Assembly (NCBI RefSeq): GCF_000003815.2
Contig: NC_049985.1
Span: 2,384,041 to 2,448,040, forward strand
DNA from: Branchiostoma floridae
Lineage: Eukaryota; Chordata; Leptocardii; Amphioxiformes; Branchiostomatidae
Direction of reading: 5' to 3'
DNA length: 64,000 bases
This document shows, piece after piece, positions 63,101-64,000 of the stretch. A program made the position numbers and the translations under genes. Positions within the stretch are counted from its first letter, which is position 1. The number at the start of each line of letters is the position of its first letter. The notes under the pieces were generated by a model. The model was not told the origin of the DNA, did no database searches, and saw nothing but the letters and a program-made list of their open reading frames with translations.

Positions 63101-63492
63101 CCAGTTCTTGGTGAAATCATCTTAAACTTTAGCATTGAAGTAGCCCTGTGGCTACCAATTCTGCATTGGTTACAGGTTTAGGAGAAGTCCAAATGAAAAT
63201 TGTTGCATTTTTACCTCTATTTTAATTGAACAACATGGCTTGTATTGATGGAAAGACTGAGAAAACTTTGATGTGTATACAAAATTGATGTGTCACAATT
63301 CTCATCTTATTGAAACAGGAATCCTGGGACATGATTCTGACAGCCATCACGAGCGCCCGTAACTTCAAGTGGCTGAGACAGAGACTGACCGGAACCCGCT
63401 CGCACGCCGCGCTCATGAACAAGATCACCGAGTTCGTGCTGAAGGACGGACCCATCGACGTGGAGAAACTGAGGAAAGCACTGCACAGACAG
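17644..63492 (+). CDS. HERC2: HERC2 giant E3 ubiquitin ligase, 5' part, 32 exons, continues beyond window
   Basis: Exons: 17644-17718, 19050-19167, 22271-22471, 24119-24335, 25143-25270, 25663-25795, 26144-26324, 27014-27133, 32943-33116, 33833-34036, 34605-34756, 36728-36885, 37559-37672, 38040-38211, 40458-40602, 41154-41279, 41856-42056, 42970-43198, 44278-44581, 46268-46467, 54880-55035, 56888-57073, 57724-57909, 58289-58380, 58704-58892, 59386-59541, 60120-60245, 60718-60993, 61397-61604, 62005-62087, 62730-62873, 63319-63492. All junctions are GT/AG and in phase; the sum is 5328 nt, 1776 codons. Landmarks match vertebrate HERC2 in order, for example '[19 protein letters not shown]', '[20 protein letters not shown]', '[20 protein letters not shown]' and '[15 protein letters not shown]'. 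HERC2 acts in DNA-damage ubiquitylation and protein turnover in nucleus and centrosome (family knowledge). Vertebrate HERC2 has about 4800 residues, so roughly the first third is here. The HECT domain lies outside the window. Confidence 0.97.
17858..18491. mobile_element. Intron-1 transposon with 30-bp inverted ends and internal repeats
   Basis: The left end has 'ggacgactcggaccattacc' after 'ggaatgtc'; the right end is its reverse complement followed by 'gattcc'. Next to each end is a series of 'ccgagttg' / 'caactcgg' words spaced 15-30 bp apart. Inside, the block 'gtttgggacgtcaaag' ... 'cagctagaagttgtc' occurs twice (about 17940 and 18030). No coding frame of size. Superfamily not recognised. 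Confidence 0.7.
18806..18950. repeat. Interspersed repeat family B, copy 1
   Basis: 'gctgtcatattgaggt', 'agacccttgc.atttagcccc', 'cagttcagc.cctggct' and 'cggcccacc' occur in the same order at 63758-63915. It is non-coding and its type is unknown. Confidence 0.65.
19290..19618. mobile_element. CAGGG-ended MITE with 5-bp target duplication (hAT-like)
   Basis: Ends are 'cagggctcgaaatacc' (19290) and 'ggtatttcgagccctg' (ending 19618), a perfect 16-bp inverted repeat. They are flanked by 'tcata' at 19285-19289 and 19619-19623. The interior is dense in 'gcaggta' words. CAGGG-type termini suggest hAT; a 5-bp duplication is known for some hAT lineages. A possible solo end, 'cagggctcgaagacc', lies at 32903. 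Confidence 0.8.
19834..20515. mobile_element. Older MITE remnant hosting a younger hAT MITE
   Basis: It starts 'caggcatttggctagga' and 'agggtgtccaa'. It ends 'gtgtctaaatgacacctgga' and 'gcctggctaaag.aaagcctg'. These are diverged forms of the ends of the element nested at 19939-20276. Flanks do not show a clean duplication, so boundaries are approximate. Confidence 0.5.
19939..20276. mobile_element. hAT-type MITE, 338 bp, perfect 8-bp target duplication
   Basis: Ends are 'caggcttttagctagg' and 'cctagctaaaagcctg', a perfect 16-bp inverted repeat. They are flanked by 'attccaag' on both sides (19931-19938 and 20277-20284). No coding capacity. An 8-bp duplication with CAG... ends is the hAT signature. 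Confidence 0.92.
21357..22270 (+). repeat. Acceptor-edge array of HERC2 exon 3: six truncated copies
   Basis: Pseudo-exon edges begin at 21357, 21520, 21628, 21793, 21956 and 22116, each after a pyrimidine tract ending in AG. The real exon follows at 22271. Copies other than 21520 read the cysteine-rich module as far as 'GCN' and then leave the exon ('tgtaactgttaaac' or 'tgttgtcaaac'). None has the 3' half or donor. The copy at 21520 stops after about 25 bp. Units 21357 and 21793, with their downstream 'aatggtagatttttaaac', are nearly the same, so larger blocks were duplicated again. One copy (21956) has lost a Cys codon to a TGA stop. Confidence 0.9.
22530..22910. repeat. Interspersed repeat family A, copy 3
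   Basis: Third copy of the family at 200-520 and 4440-4910. Shared words in order are 'ataacaagagcaaagtag', 'agagtttatt', 'acagaggcagttag', 'atgccagtgg', 'agattcctttgtag', 'ttttgagtattgcc' and 'ctgaattttcagtacc'. It lies in HERC2 intron 3. Confidence 0.65.
22940..24118 (+). repeat. Acceptor-edge array of HERC2 exon 4: eight truncated copies
   Basis: Copies start at 22940, 23055, 23181, 23334, 23492, 23628, 23786 and 23952, before the real exon at 24119. Most units run 'ttctcaccttgcag' + 'atgtgagccagctgcgggaa' through 'ctgcagtcgctggtgt' and 'cagctgtgctcccaggc'. They then break at about 'ctgcagcgctacaaataaat' and return to intron sequence. The period is 115-170 bp. Most copies read in frame to a TAA shortly after the break. 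The acceptor of the third is changed to 'gcac', and that copy also has a TAG. Only the last copy continues to '[10 protein letters not shown]' and a donor. Confidence 0.92.
24497..24551 (+). pseudogene. Degenerate copy of the HERC2 exon 5 acceptor edge
   Basis: 'tgtgctgaaatcccaagaga' plus 'aggggaccacaggtctggct' corresponds to the start of exon 5 (25143-25190) with several substitutions and a lost ATG. It stops after 'ctctg'. Confidence 0.75.
24651..24800 (+). repeat. tRNA-derived SINE
   Basis: The head 'atggccaagtgggtagaatg' is A-box-like and 'gggagttcgttccccg' is B-box-like. They are followed by 'atggtacatactgctttctc' and 'gtttagcacttagc.tctgggaaag'. The tail recurs at 37052-37085 and 62548-62600. 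Confidence 0.8.
24868..25072. mobile_element. hAT-type MITE, 205 bp, perfect 8-bp target duplication
   Basis: Ends are 'cagggttgtagccagc' and 'gctggctacaaccctg', a perfect 16-bp inverted repeat. They are flanked by 'ggctgcag' at 24860-24867 and 25073-25080. The interior has inverted 'ccgtcc'/'ggacgg' words. It ends 70 bp before the HERC2 exon 5 acceptor. Confidence 0.93.
26398..26499 (+). pseudogene. Donor-edge copy of HERC2 exon 7
   Basis: The last ~95 bp of exon 7 ('gagctggccgtgca' ... 'aatgccaacaaacag') is repeated and followed by 'gtgata'. It is preceded by a copy of the intron-6 words 'gataaccctaccc'. The frame is open, but the exon's first ~85 bp and its acceptor are missing. Confidence 0.88.
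26750..26975. repeat. Possible MITE with TA-flanked 'ctgtcaca' ends
   Basis: 'ta|cgcctgtcacatt' at about 26742 and 'tgtgacagagg|ta' at about 26966 form short inverted ends flanked by TA. GATC-rich words lie next to both ends. The inverted repeat is short, so the call is weak. Confidence 0.4.
27190..27530 (-). mobile_element. LINE 3'-end fragment, minus strand
   Basis: On the minus strand a frame of about 70 residues ends near the 3' tail, with '[12 protein letters not shown]' and '[13 protein letters not shown]', in the style of the C-terminus of non-LTR reverse transcriptases. The 3' tail, as plus-strand 'catttcatttcaaactttatttcaggctctt' in parts, is typical of CR1/L2-type elements. No catalytic domain is present. 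Confidence 0.5.
27531..28530. other. HERC2 intron 8, unassigned
   Basis: A/T-rich. It contains a LINE-like tail at 28130-28195 ('tgcctgtaggctaaattcac'), similar to 2808-2835. No exon is supported. Confidence 0.5.
28531..32403 (-). CDS. C-type lectin, type II membrane protein with repeat neck, nested in HERC2 intron 8
   Basis: Six exons on the minus strand: 32403-32373, 31066-30974, 30313-30168, 30042-29553, 29086-28697 and 28541-28531 (stop TAG). Phases agree at every junction; the total is 1161 nt, 386 residues. Residues 1-65 are cytoplasmic, without a signal peptide. Residues 66-87 form one membrane helix ('[18 protein letters not shown]'). Residues 91-253 are a neck of 14-residue units of the form '[14 protein letters not shown]', expected to be a coiled coil. 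Residues 254-383 are a C-type lectin domain with its cysteines, '[11 protein letters not shown]' (EPN, the mannose-type calcium site) and 'DKWYDAPC' (WND-like). It is probably a cell-surface carbohydrate receptor. The ATG at 32403 is preceded by no acceptor; the in-frame GTG at 32445 is not used. Confidence 0.9.
29600..30030 (-). repeat. 42-bp coding minisatellite in the lectin neck
   Basis: Units of 42 bp ('caacagtggtggacatgttg' + 'tcttggtc.cgcttcaaggc.t') repeat about nine times, with some shortened units at 29840-29860 and 29940-30000. Each encodes 14 residues, so gain or loss of units keeps frame and changes neck length. Confidence 0.88.
31067..32372. other. Lectin intron 1, nothing recognised
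   Basis: A/T-rich intronic sequence; 31480-31830 shows an open frame without homology or splice context and is not called. Confidence 0.5.
32943..33116 (+). CDS. HERC2: HERC2 exon 9
   Basis: 58 codons including '[20 protein letters not shown]' and '[14 protein letters not shown]', conserved before the first RCC1-like domain. I chose the acceptor 'aatgttttccag' at 32942. The alternative 'cattacag' at 32904 lies in a sequence resembling a solo MITE end and would add 38 bases, breaking phase. Confidence 0.88.
33249..33317 (+). pseudogene. Donor-edge copy of HERC2 exon 9
   Basis: 'ttgaggcagacagctgtggt' ... 'accaacactgggcacaag' followed by 'gtgggtcg' repeats the 3' part of exon 9 and its donor, with an internal deletion of about 20 bp and no acceptor. 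Confidence 0.88.
33537..33830 (+). repeat. Acceptor-edge array of HERC2 exon 10: two truncated copies
   Basis: Copies starting at about 33537 and 33687 precede the real exon at 33833, with a period of about 148 bp. They run through 'gggcacacatgtg' and then diverge ('tgttgggggaactgtgtct') into intron. Only the second copy and the real exon have an intact 'ag' before ATGCC. Confidence 0.9.
33833..42056 (+). CDS. HERC2: HERC2 exons 10-17: first RCC1-like beta-propeller
   Basis: These exons encode the first of the RCC1-like domains of HERC2, a seven-bladed propeller used for partner binding. Repeats visible in order: '[14 protein letters not shown]' (exon 10), '[20 protein letters not shown]' (11), '[20 protein letters not shown]' (12), '[20 protein letters not shown]' (13-14), '[20 protein letters not shown]' (14-15), '[20 protein letters not shown]' (15-16) and the closing '[20 protein letters not shown]' (16-17). 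Exon 17 continues to '[20 protein letters not shown]'. Each blade has the Gly-rich WG pattern of RCC1. Six of these eight exons (10, 11, 12-flank excluded, 13, 16 and 17) have one or more edge copies beside them, so arrays are denser here than elsewhere. Confidence 0.93.
34797..34971. mobile_element. pogo/Tigger-like MITE, copy 1, TA target
   Basis: Ends are 'cagtagaaaccgtttaattg' and its reverse complement with few changes ('caattaa.tggcttctactg' type), 175 bp in all, flanked by TA at 34795-34796 and 34972-34973. It lies in the intron part of the first donor-edge unit of exon 11. Confidence 0.9.
35050..36292 (+). repeat. Donor-edge array of HERC2 exon 11: four copies downstream of the real exon
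   Basis: The real exon is 34605-34756. Copies of its 3' part plus donor end at 35197, 35452, 35867 and 36292, each followed by 'gtgagttt'. All keep '[12 protein letters not shown]'; the first residues of the exon are diverged or absent and interrupted by stops upstream. The blocks 34780-35090 and 35880-36165 are nearly the same, so unit 1 with its MITE was duplicated again. Confidence 0.93.
35908..36082. mobile_element. pogo/Tigger-like MITE, copy 2, TA target
   Basis: Near-identical to 34797-34971, flanked by TA at 35906-35907 and 36083-36084. It is at the same position of the duplicated exon-11 unit. The unit between them (about 35228) has the uninterrupted site, 'tattattg-TA-tcgaggac'. 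Confidence 0.92.
36300..36727. other. HERC2 intron 11, 3' part
   Basis: No repeat or exon recognised before the exon 12 acceptor. Confidence 0.5.
37010..37310 (+). repeat. SINE-tail related sequence
   Basis: 'tgtactgctttctctgctta' and 'gcacttac' match the tail of the SINE at 24651-24800. 'ggactagccccctgctttag' resembles its 3' part. The tRNA-like head is decayed. Confidence 0.5.
37410..37558 (+). repeat. Acceptor-edge copy of HERC2 exon 13 running into a TTAGGG-type tract
   Basis: The copy begins at 37410 after 'tccgtacag' and follows exon 13 through 'gtggtgagcctgaagggt'. It then passes without a break into (TTAGGG/TTAGAG)n at 37456-37523. Next comes 'cctaaccacaaga.c.accc', the same intron words that precede the copy (37376-37398), and then the real exon at 37559. 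Confidence 0.9.
38569..40369. mobile_element. CAGGG-ended element, about 1.8 kb, 5-bp target duplication (hAT-like, non-autonomous)
   Basis: Ends are 'cagggttctagctag' (38569) and 'ctagctagaaccctg' (ending 40369), a perfect 15-bp inverted repeat. They are flanked by 'aaatg' at 38564-38568 and 40370-40374. Near the left end 'ccgctacgcttattttg' or a close form is repeated three times. No transposase is recognisable inside; the open frames at 39176-39870 have no family resemblance. The element makes up most of HERC2 intron 14. Confidence 0.75.
41353..41427 (+). pseudogene. Donor-edge copy of HERC2 exon 16
   Basis: 'agcaccaagtcagacccca' ... 'gcctgtgggcccgcacag' followed by 'gtagatacaag' repeats the second half of exon 16 and its donor. 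The preceding GTT-repeat tract replaces the first half. Confidence 0.9.
41668..41775 (+). pseudogene. Acceptor-edge copy of HERC2 exon 17
   Basis: Begins after 'ccctctactag' with 'agtttttgctggacgccaac' and follows exon 17 to 'gtggacgtgtgccacgg', then drifts. A frameshifted 'gtgggcctttt' lies inside. It has no 3' part or donor. Confidence 0.9.
42140..42550 (+). repeat. Donor-edge array of HERC2 exon 17: three copies
   Basis: Copies end at 42220 ('cag|gtaaat'), 42377 ('cag|gtaagg') and 42550 ('cag|ataaga', donor lost). All carry 'ggagtg.atggctg.ggctgg' and 'caggttacag'. Exon 17 is thus flanked by acceptor-type copies upstream and donor-type copies downstream. Confidence 0.9.
42970..46467 (+). 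CDS. HERC2: HERC2 exons 18-20: helical region after the first propeller
   Basis: Exon 18 gives '[16 protein letters not shown]' and '[20 protein letters not shown]'. Exon 19 gives '[20 protein letters not shown]', then a Lys/Glu-rich stretch likely to be coiled coil, and '[12 protein letters not shown]'. Exon 20 gives '[20 protein letters not shown]' and '[15 protein letters not shown]'. The order and wording match vertebrate HERC2. No enzymatic motif is expected here. Confidence 0.93.
43366..44080 (+). repeat. Donor-edge array of HERC2 exon 18: two long copies and one fragment
   Basis: Copies from about 43378 to 43535 and about 43706 to 43864 repeat the last ~155 bp of exon 18 with open frames. 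They end 'agcgacg|gtttgt' and 'agcgatg|gtaggg'. A third fragment (44024-44075) stops at 'aacatgggagt'. Possible acceptors just upstream ('ggggttag') would put the copies out of phase with exon 17, so they are not clean alternative exons. Confidence 0.88.
44655..44830 (+). repeat. tRNA-derived SINE, decayed
   Basis: 'cacgtggtgcagcagcagtg' and 'cttgagtttcaatcctgctg' correspond to the A and B boxes of the SINE at 15930-16150 (reverse orientation there). The tail 'actcaagtgcaaatgagtac' is also shared. Confidence 0.6.
44911..46267 (+). repeat. Acceptor-edge array of HERC2 exon 20: nine truncated copies
   Basis: Copies begin near 44911, 45092, 45216, 45378, 45502, 45637, 45779, 45933 and 46106; the real exon is at 46268. 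Most units are 'ttttctgtccacag' + 'gaatgtttcctcccagac' through 'gaacgggtaccagtt' and 'gaggagaagggtta'. Each then returns to intron ('tgattatgt' or 'ctaacttaatg'). Most copies run in frame to a stop soon after the break. The copy at 45637 has lost its AG. Only the last copy goes on to '[12 protein letters not shown]' and a donor. Confidence 0.93.
46600..47160. other. Start of HERC2 intron 20, left flank of the TRIM duplication
   Basis: From about 46975 the sequence aligns with 50925 onward ('aatctgtacattt', 'tcatc.ctagtcttcc', 'taaccttatcactc'), marking the left edge of a ~3.95-kb tandem duplication. The part before is A/T-rich and unassigned. Confidence 0.7.
47575..49374 (+). CDS. TRIM-NHL protein (RING, B-box, coiled coil, NHL), intronless, copy 1
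   Basis: 599 residues, a single open frame. Residues about 16-60 are a C3HC4 RING finger ('[20 protein letters not shown]' ... 'CPTC'), expected to give E3 ubiquitin-ligase activity. Residues about 105-145 are a type-2 B-box ('[16 protein letters not shown]' ... '[12 protein letters not shown]'). Residues 150-270 are a long helical coiled coil. Residues 320-595 carry NHL propeller repeats ('[20 protein letters not shown]', '[18 protein letters not shown]', '[14 protein letters not shown]'), a substrate or RNA-binding platform in TRIM2/3/71-like proteins. The ATG lies in 'acaaaATGGCGGC', with A at -3. It is nested in HERC2 intron 20 on the same strand. Amphioxus-type genomes have many lineage-specific TRIMs, so I give no orthologue. 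Confidence 0.93.
   Translation: MAAAPLTLGEQIQEELTCSICLELFTKPKMLPCQHTFCQDCLKDVAGSKERFQCPTCRHTVKLPRQGVTALRNNHLVVSLCERVQNQAKLSKESKKTALSINKCNQHPSEEVKLYCRQCNAPVCNECLDEIHSSHVTISLKKAAQERRAPVQTLLAEVDNIAQSYHSLIPTCVETIQGFKAQQLQTCSSIIQAYDNMMQKLTENRDRLLVKSGLHGLKNASGISEVVVRVEMNVGELTDARQGAEEALKQGGINLLRQETILAGIIRKYRGKGVPDLSQIQYTIFHPADIPVPVLGHVTTQFLSAAPTSGEVTEENVQEGHHQTETITFGRVGLGRGQFYGPSGIAISDVGEIFVADNANQRIEVFTLQETFVRQFPTVVSRSYSFFFFLSGELTMDPNDLAFDGQGNLWVVGSTDSAEFAVQYNKQGKVLRKFDLQKTGNLRGVVVDTRRNRILITQTTGGEAFPHGEVLVFSPEGTLVRIVGWKQGMEKLHHLSLDGKGNILVSDHGSDCVFVYSEDGDFLFQFGGYGHNDGQLSDPRGICTDRADNIIVADSGNNRVELFSKTGRFLKHIAAGMDDPFAVAMTPQRQLVVTESHCQ
49480..49900 (+). mobile_element. LINE 3'-end remnant
   Basis: The frame 'AVSWNELL' ... 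'[18 protein letters not shown]' is the C-terminal pattern of CR1/jockey-type reverse-transcriptase ORFs (WNxLP ... R.A.S...FK). It is absent at the matching place after TRIM copy 2, which explains the shorter spacing there. It is followed by decayed tail sequence. Confidence 0.6.
49901..51525. other. Spacer between the two TRIM-NHL genes
   Basis: The 3' flank of copy 1 (about 50100-50450) aligns with 53690-54090, and the 5' flank of copy 2 (50925-51525) aligns with 46975-47574. 50560-50640 resembles a LINE tail. No further gene. Confidence 0.7.
51526..53307 (+). CDS. TRIM-NHL protein, intronless, tandem copy 2
   Basis: 593 residues, the same architecture as the gene 3951 bp upstream: RING ('[20 protein letters not shown]'), B-box ('[16 protein letters not shown]'), coiled coil, NHL repeats. 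The two differ strongly in the coiled coil and in the first NHL blade (here '[15 protein letters not shown]'). They are almost the same, also at DNA level, from '[20 protein letters not shown]' on. The promoter-proximal 400 bp and the start context 'acaaaATGGCGGC' are shared. The pair may recognise different partners through the diverged parts; this is inference. Confidence 0.93.
   Translation: MAAAPLTLGEQIQEELTCSICLELFTKPKILPCQHTFCQDCLKDVAGNEEHLHCPTCRQGAKLPCEGVTGLHNNHLAVSLCERLQNQATLSEETVENKCSQHPSEEVKLYCKQCNTPVCTECLDETHSTHFIITLKKAVQERRAQIEALISELHSILNSCNSLVCTYKETIKSLKVQQSQTRCSIIQAYDNMVQKLAENKDLLLSKADKDFEKNTDMLMEEATRVETDILEMSGASQHALLALEQGGINLLSQETISTEIIRKYRRKAAPALVQIQPAVFQPADIPVPVLGHVMTKSLPTAPIVEVTKEGVLESHHQSEIPVITFIWEGSGKGQRKSSSGVTVSDGEEIFVADYENQMVQIFPLQGTYVREFPTVVSRSYSLFFFLSGELTMDPNDLAFDGQGNLWVVGSTDSAEFAVQYNKQGKVLRKFDLQKTGWLRGVAVDTRRNRILIIQTTGDEESPHGEVLVFSPEGTLVRTVGWQQGMKSPQFLTVNGQGSILVSDFGNHCVFVYSENGDFLFQFGGHGHNDGQLSDPRGICTDRLGNIIVADSGNNRVEMFDKTGRFLKHIASDMKDPHAVAMAPQGQLVVTRHR
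53308..54556. other. 3' flank of TRIM copy 2
   Basis: Aligns in part with 49901-50900. It contains the word 'tttagtaccatatgcatagacatatcaaaca' in parts twice (54362 and 54483). No gene is supported. Confidence 0.6.
54557..54777. mobile_element. Long-arm fold-back element
   Basis: The left arm 'aactagtttaactgtgat', 'cacaaaaattggactcaccc' and 'gactgaccagcac' is matched in reverse order on the right by 'gtgctggtcagtc', 'gggtgagcccaatttttgtg' and 'gttaaactagttt'. 'gaacaatccac' / 'gtggattgttc' adds an inner pair. Arms span about 75-80 bp. No clear target duplication. Confidence 0.8.
54880..57073 (+). CDS. HERC2: HERC2 exons 21-22
   Basis: Exon 21 (54880-55035) gives '[20 protein letters not shown]' and '[20 protein letters not shown]'. 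Exon 22 (56888-57073) gives '[20 protein letters not shown]' and '[20 protein letters not shown]'. Both match vertebrate HERC2 just before the cytochrome-b5-like domain. The acceptor of exon 21 is the second of two 'cag' sites; phase fixes it. Confidence 0.93.
55529..56887 (+). repeat. Acceptor-edge array of HERC2 exon 22: eight truncated copies
   Basis: Copies begin near 55529, 55774, 55910, 56107, 56239, 56398, 56509 and 56685; the real exon is at 56888. Each has 'ttcag' or 'ccag' + 'g.gt.ct.ct.ccagagctgg' and 'tggtctgcatgg' and breaks off at a different point in the exon, from about 60 to 125 bp in. The copies at 56239 and 56509 both end 'ctggagcttctgtttgtgtg', so they share a break. The segment 56041-56110 is repeated at 56808-56890. 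A 100-N gap interrupts the first copy. Confidence 0.93.
55592..55691. other. Assembly gap (100 N) inside the exon 22 array
   Basis: Run of N; the true copy number of the array may be higher. Confidence 0.99.
57159..57336 (+). repeat. Donor-edge copies of HERC2 exon 22
   Basis: 57159-57205 and 57293-57336 repeat the end of exon 22 ('ggagagggacgatg' ... 'gaggacctggcctggc' ... 'ctcg|gtaagc'). Each has a good donor. As with exon 17, acceptor copies lie upstream and donor copies downstream of one exon. Confidence 0.9.
57724..57909 (+). CDS. HERC2: HERC2 exon 23: cytochrome-b5-like domain
   Basis: '[17 protein letters not shown]' and '[20 protein letters not shown]' match the HERC2 cytochrome-b5-like fold. 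The haem-ligand HPGG motif of true cytochrome b5 is absent ('[12 protein letters not shown]' stands there), as in vertebrate HERC2, so haem binding is not expected. The fold is thought to serve protein contacts. Confidence 0.94.
57975..58175 (+). repeat. tRNA-derived SINE, decayed
   Basis: 'gtcatgagtttgaatcccgg' is a B-box; 'ttactggaaaaatccttaag' and 'gggaatattcccggtca' follow. The A-box is weak. It lies in HERC2 intron 23. Confidence 0.6.
58289..63492 (+). CDS. HERC2: HERC2 exons 24-32: linker after the b5-like domain
   Basis: Landmarks in order: '[20 protein letters not shown]' and 'ELFSGGLQ' (exon 25); a Pro/Ser/Thr-rich low-complexity exon 26; 'FPQDHPVEE' (27); '[20 protein letters not shown]' with a Thr/Ala/Gln-rich insert ending '[14 protein letters not shown]' (28); '[20 protein letters not shown]' and 'ELRPAV' (29); Ala/Glu-rich exons 30-31 that look lineage-specific; 'KWLRQRLTG' and '[18 protein letters not shown]' (32). 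Unlike exons 3-22, none of these has an edge copy nearby. The frame is open at the last donor (63492|gtgagg), so the gene goes on past 64000. Confidence 0.93.
62417..62560 (-). mobile_element. LINE 3'-end remnant, minus strand
   Basis: The minus-strand frame '[20 protein letters not shown]' then 'SIEHFKAGV' is the C-terminal pattern of CR1/jockey-type reverse transcriptases. A tail-like segment continues to about 62220. It lies in HERC2 intron 30. Confidence 0.7.
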
Positions 63493-63757
63493 GTGAGGGA
63501 GACTTGGTACTTTGTACATATAGTTTACAGTGATATATTTTCCACGCTTTAGCTATTTGAAAATCTTCCACTGGATGGAATAATAAGGACATATTCTATG
63601 TACACTGTACATTGCATCTTCACTAACTAAGGTGAAAATAAGTACCTAGCTTTAGTTTAGACATTAAATGGAGGTTCCTTGTTTACGGAGTGGTAAACTT
63701 CAATCATACTCATCAAAAAGAGTATGTGAGTGTTTTACAACTTTATGGTCCTTCTTG

Positions 63758-63915
63758 GCTGTAACTGGGGCAATGCTGTCATATTGAGGTTACCGTTACC
63801 AGAGTGCTAAAAAGAGGCAATATTATTACAGACCCTTGCAATTTAGCCCCACCAATTTTAAGCTCCTCACAGTTCAGCTCCTGGCTTGAAAGAGAGATTA
63901 GGCAGCCCACCAAAC
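63758..63915. repeat. Interspersed repeat family B, copy 2
   Basis: Matches 18806-18950 in order: 'tgctgtcatattgaggtta', 'cagacccttgcaatttagcc', 'cagttcagctcctggct' and 'ggcagccca'. The remainder of the window (63493-63757) is intron with no recognised feature. Confidence 0.65.
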
Positions 63916-64000
63916 AGCAACAAGGACAACAGCACTCTGGCTGTTTCTGTTGTACAGAAATCTGATATAAATTCATCACTATTGGAGCTTACCCTTAATA

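Overview
The window is animal nuclear DNA. It has many small phase-compatible exons with GT/AG junctions, short introns packed with MITEs, tRNA-derived SINEs and LINE remnants, and frequent 'acatgta'-type words. The proteins are closest, from memory, to deuterostome ones. I infer an amphioxus (Branchiostoma)-like invertebrate chordate; this is inference, not a database match.

Layout. (1) Positions 1-5200: repeat-rich, with no gene I can support; it holds a tandem duplication, a large palindrome and two copies of an interspersed repeat. (2) Positions 5200-11050: a DNA transposon of ISL2EU type. A ~106-bp tandem repeat array and a DDE transposase (+, ending 7044) face a seven-exon gene on the minus strand (11033-7289) encoding a SWIM zinc finger, a YqaJ-like nuclease and a C-terminal PHD finger. 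(3) Positions 11050-15030: GC-rich and repeat-rich, with an unusual inverted-repeat cluster near 13.1-13.6 kb. (4) Positions 15031-17643: the first coding exon of PFAS (purine synthesis, minus strand) and a divergent promoter region shared with HERC2. (5) Positions 17644-63492: the 5' part of HERC2, a giant HECT-type ubiquitin ligase. I resolve 32 exons (5328 nt, 1776 codons, every junction in phase). They cover the N-terminal region, the first RCC1-like propeller, the following helical region and the cytochrome-b5-like domain. The gene continues past the window.

Other genes sit inside HERC2 introns. Intron 8 holds a complete six-exon C-type lectin on the minus strand: type II membrane protein, 14-residue neck repeats and a mannose-type EPN lectin domain. 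Intron 20 holds two intronless TRIM-NHL genes on the plus strand, produced by a ~4-kb tandem duplication.

The most striking signal is not a gene. Thirteen of the first 22 HERC2 exons, and the PFAS exon next door, are accompanied by tandem copies of just one exon edge. Each copy carries either the splice acceptor plus the exon's 5' part, lying upstream of the real exon, or the exon's 3' part plus the splice donor, lying downstream. About fifty such pseudo-exon edges occur. Exons 23-32 show none. One array contains a pogo/Tigger-like MITE in two copies and the empty TA site in a third, so the order of events can be read. Another array passes directly into a TTAGGG-type stretch.

Several small transposons have exact boundaries and target-site duplications: two hAT-type with 8 bp, two CAGGG-ended elements with 5 bp, and pogo- and mariner-type with TA.
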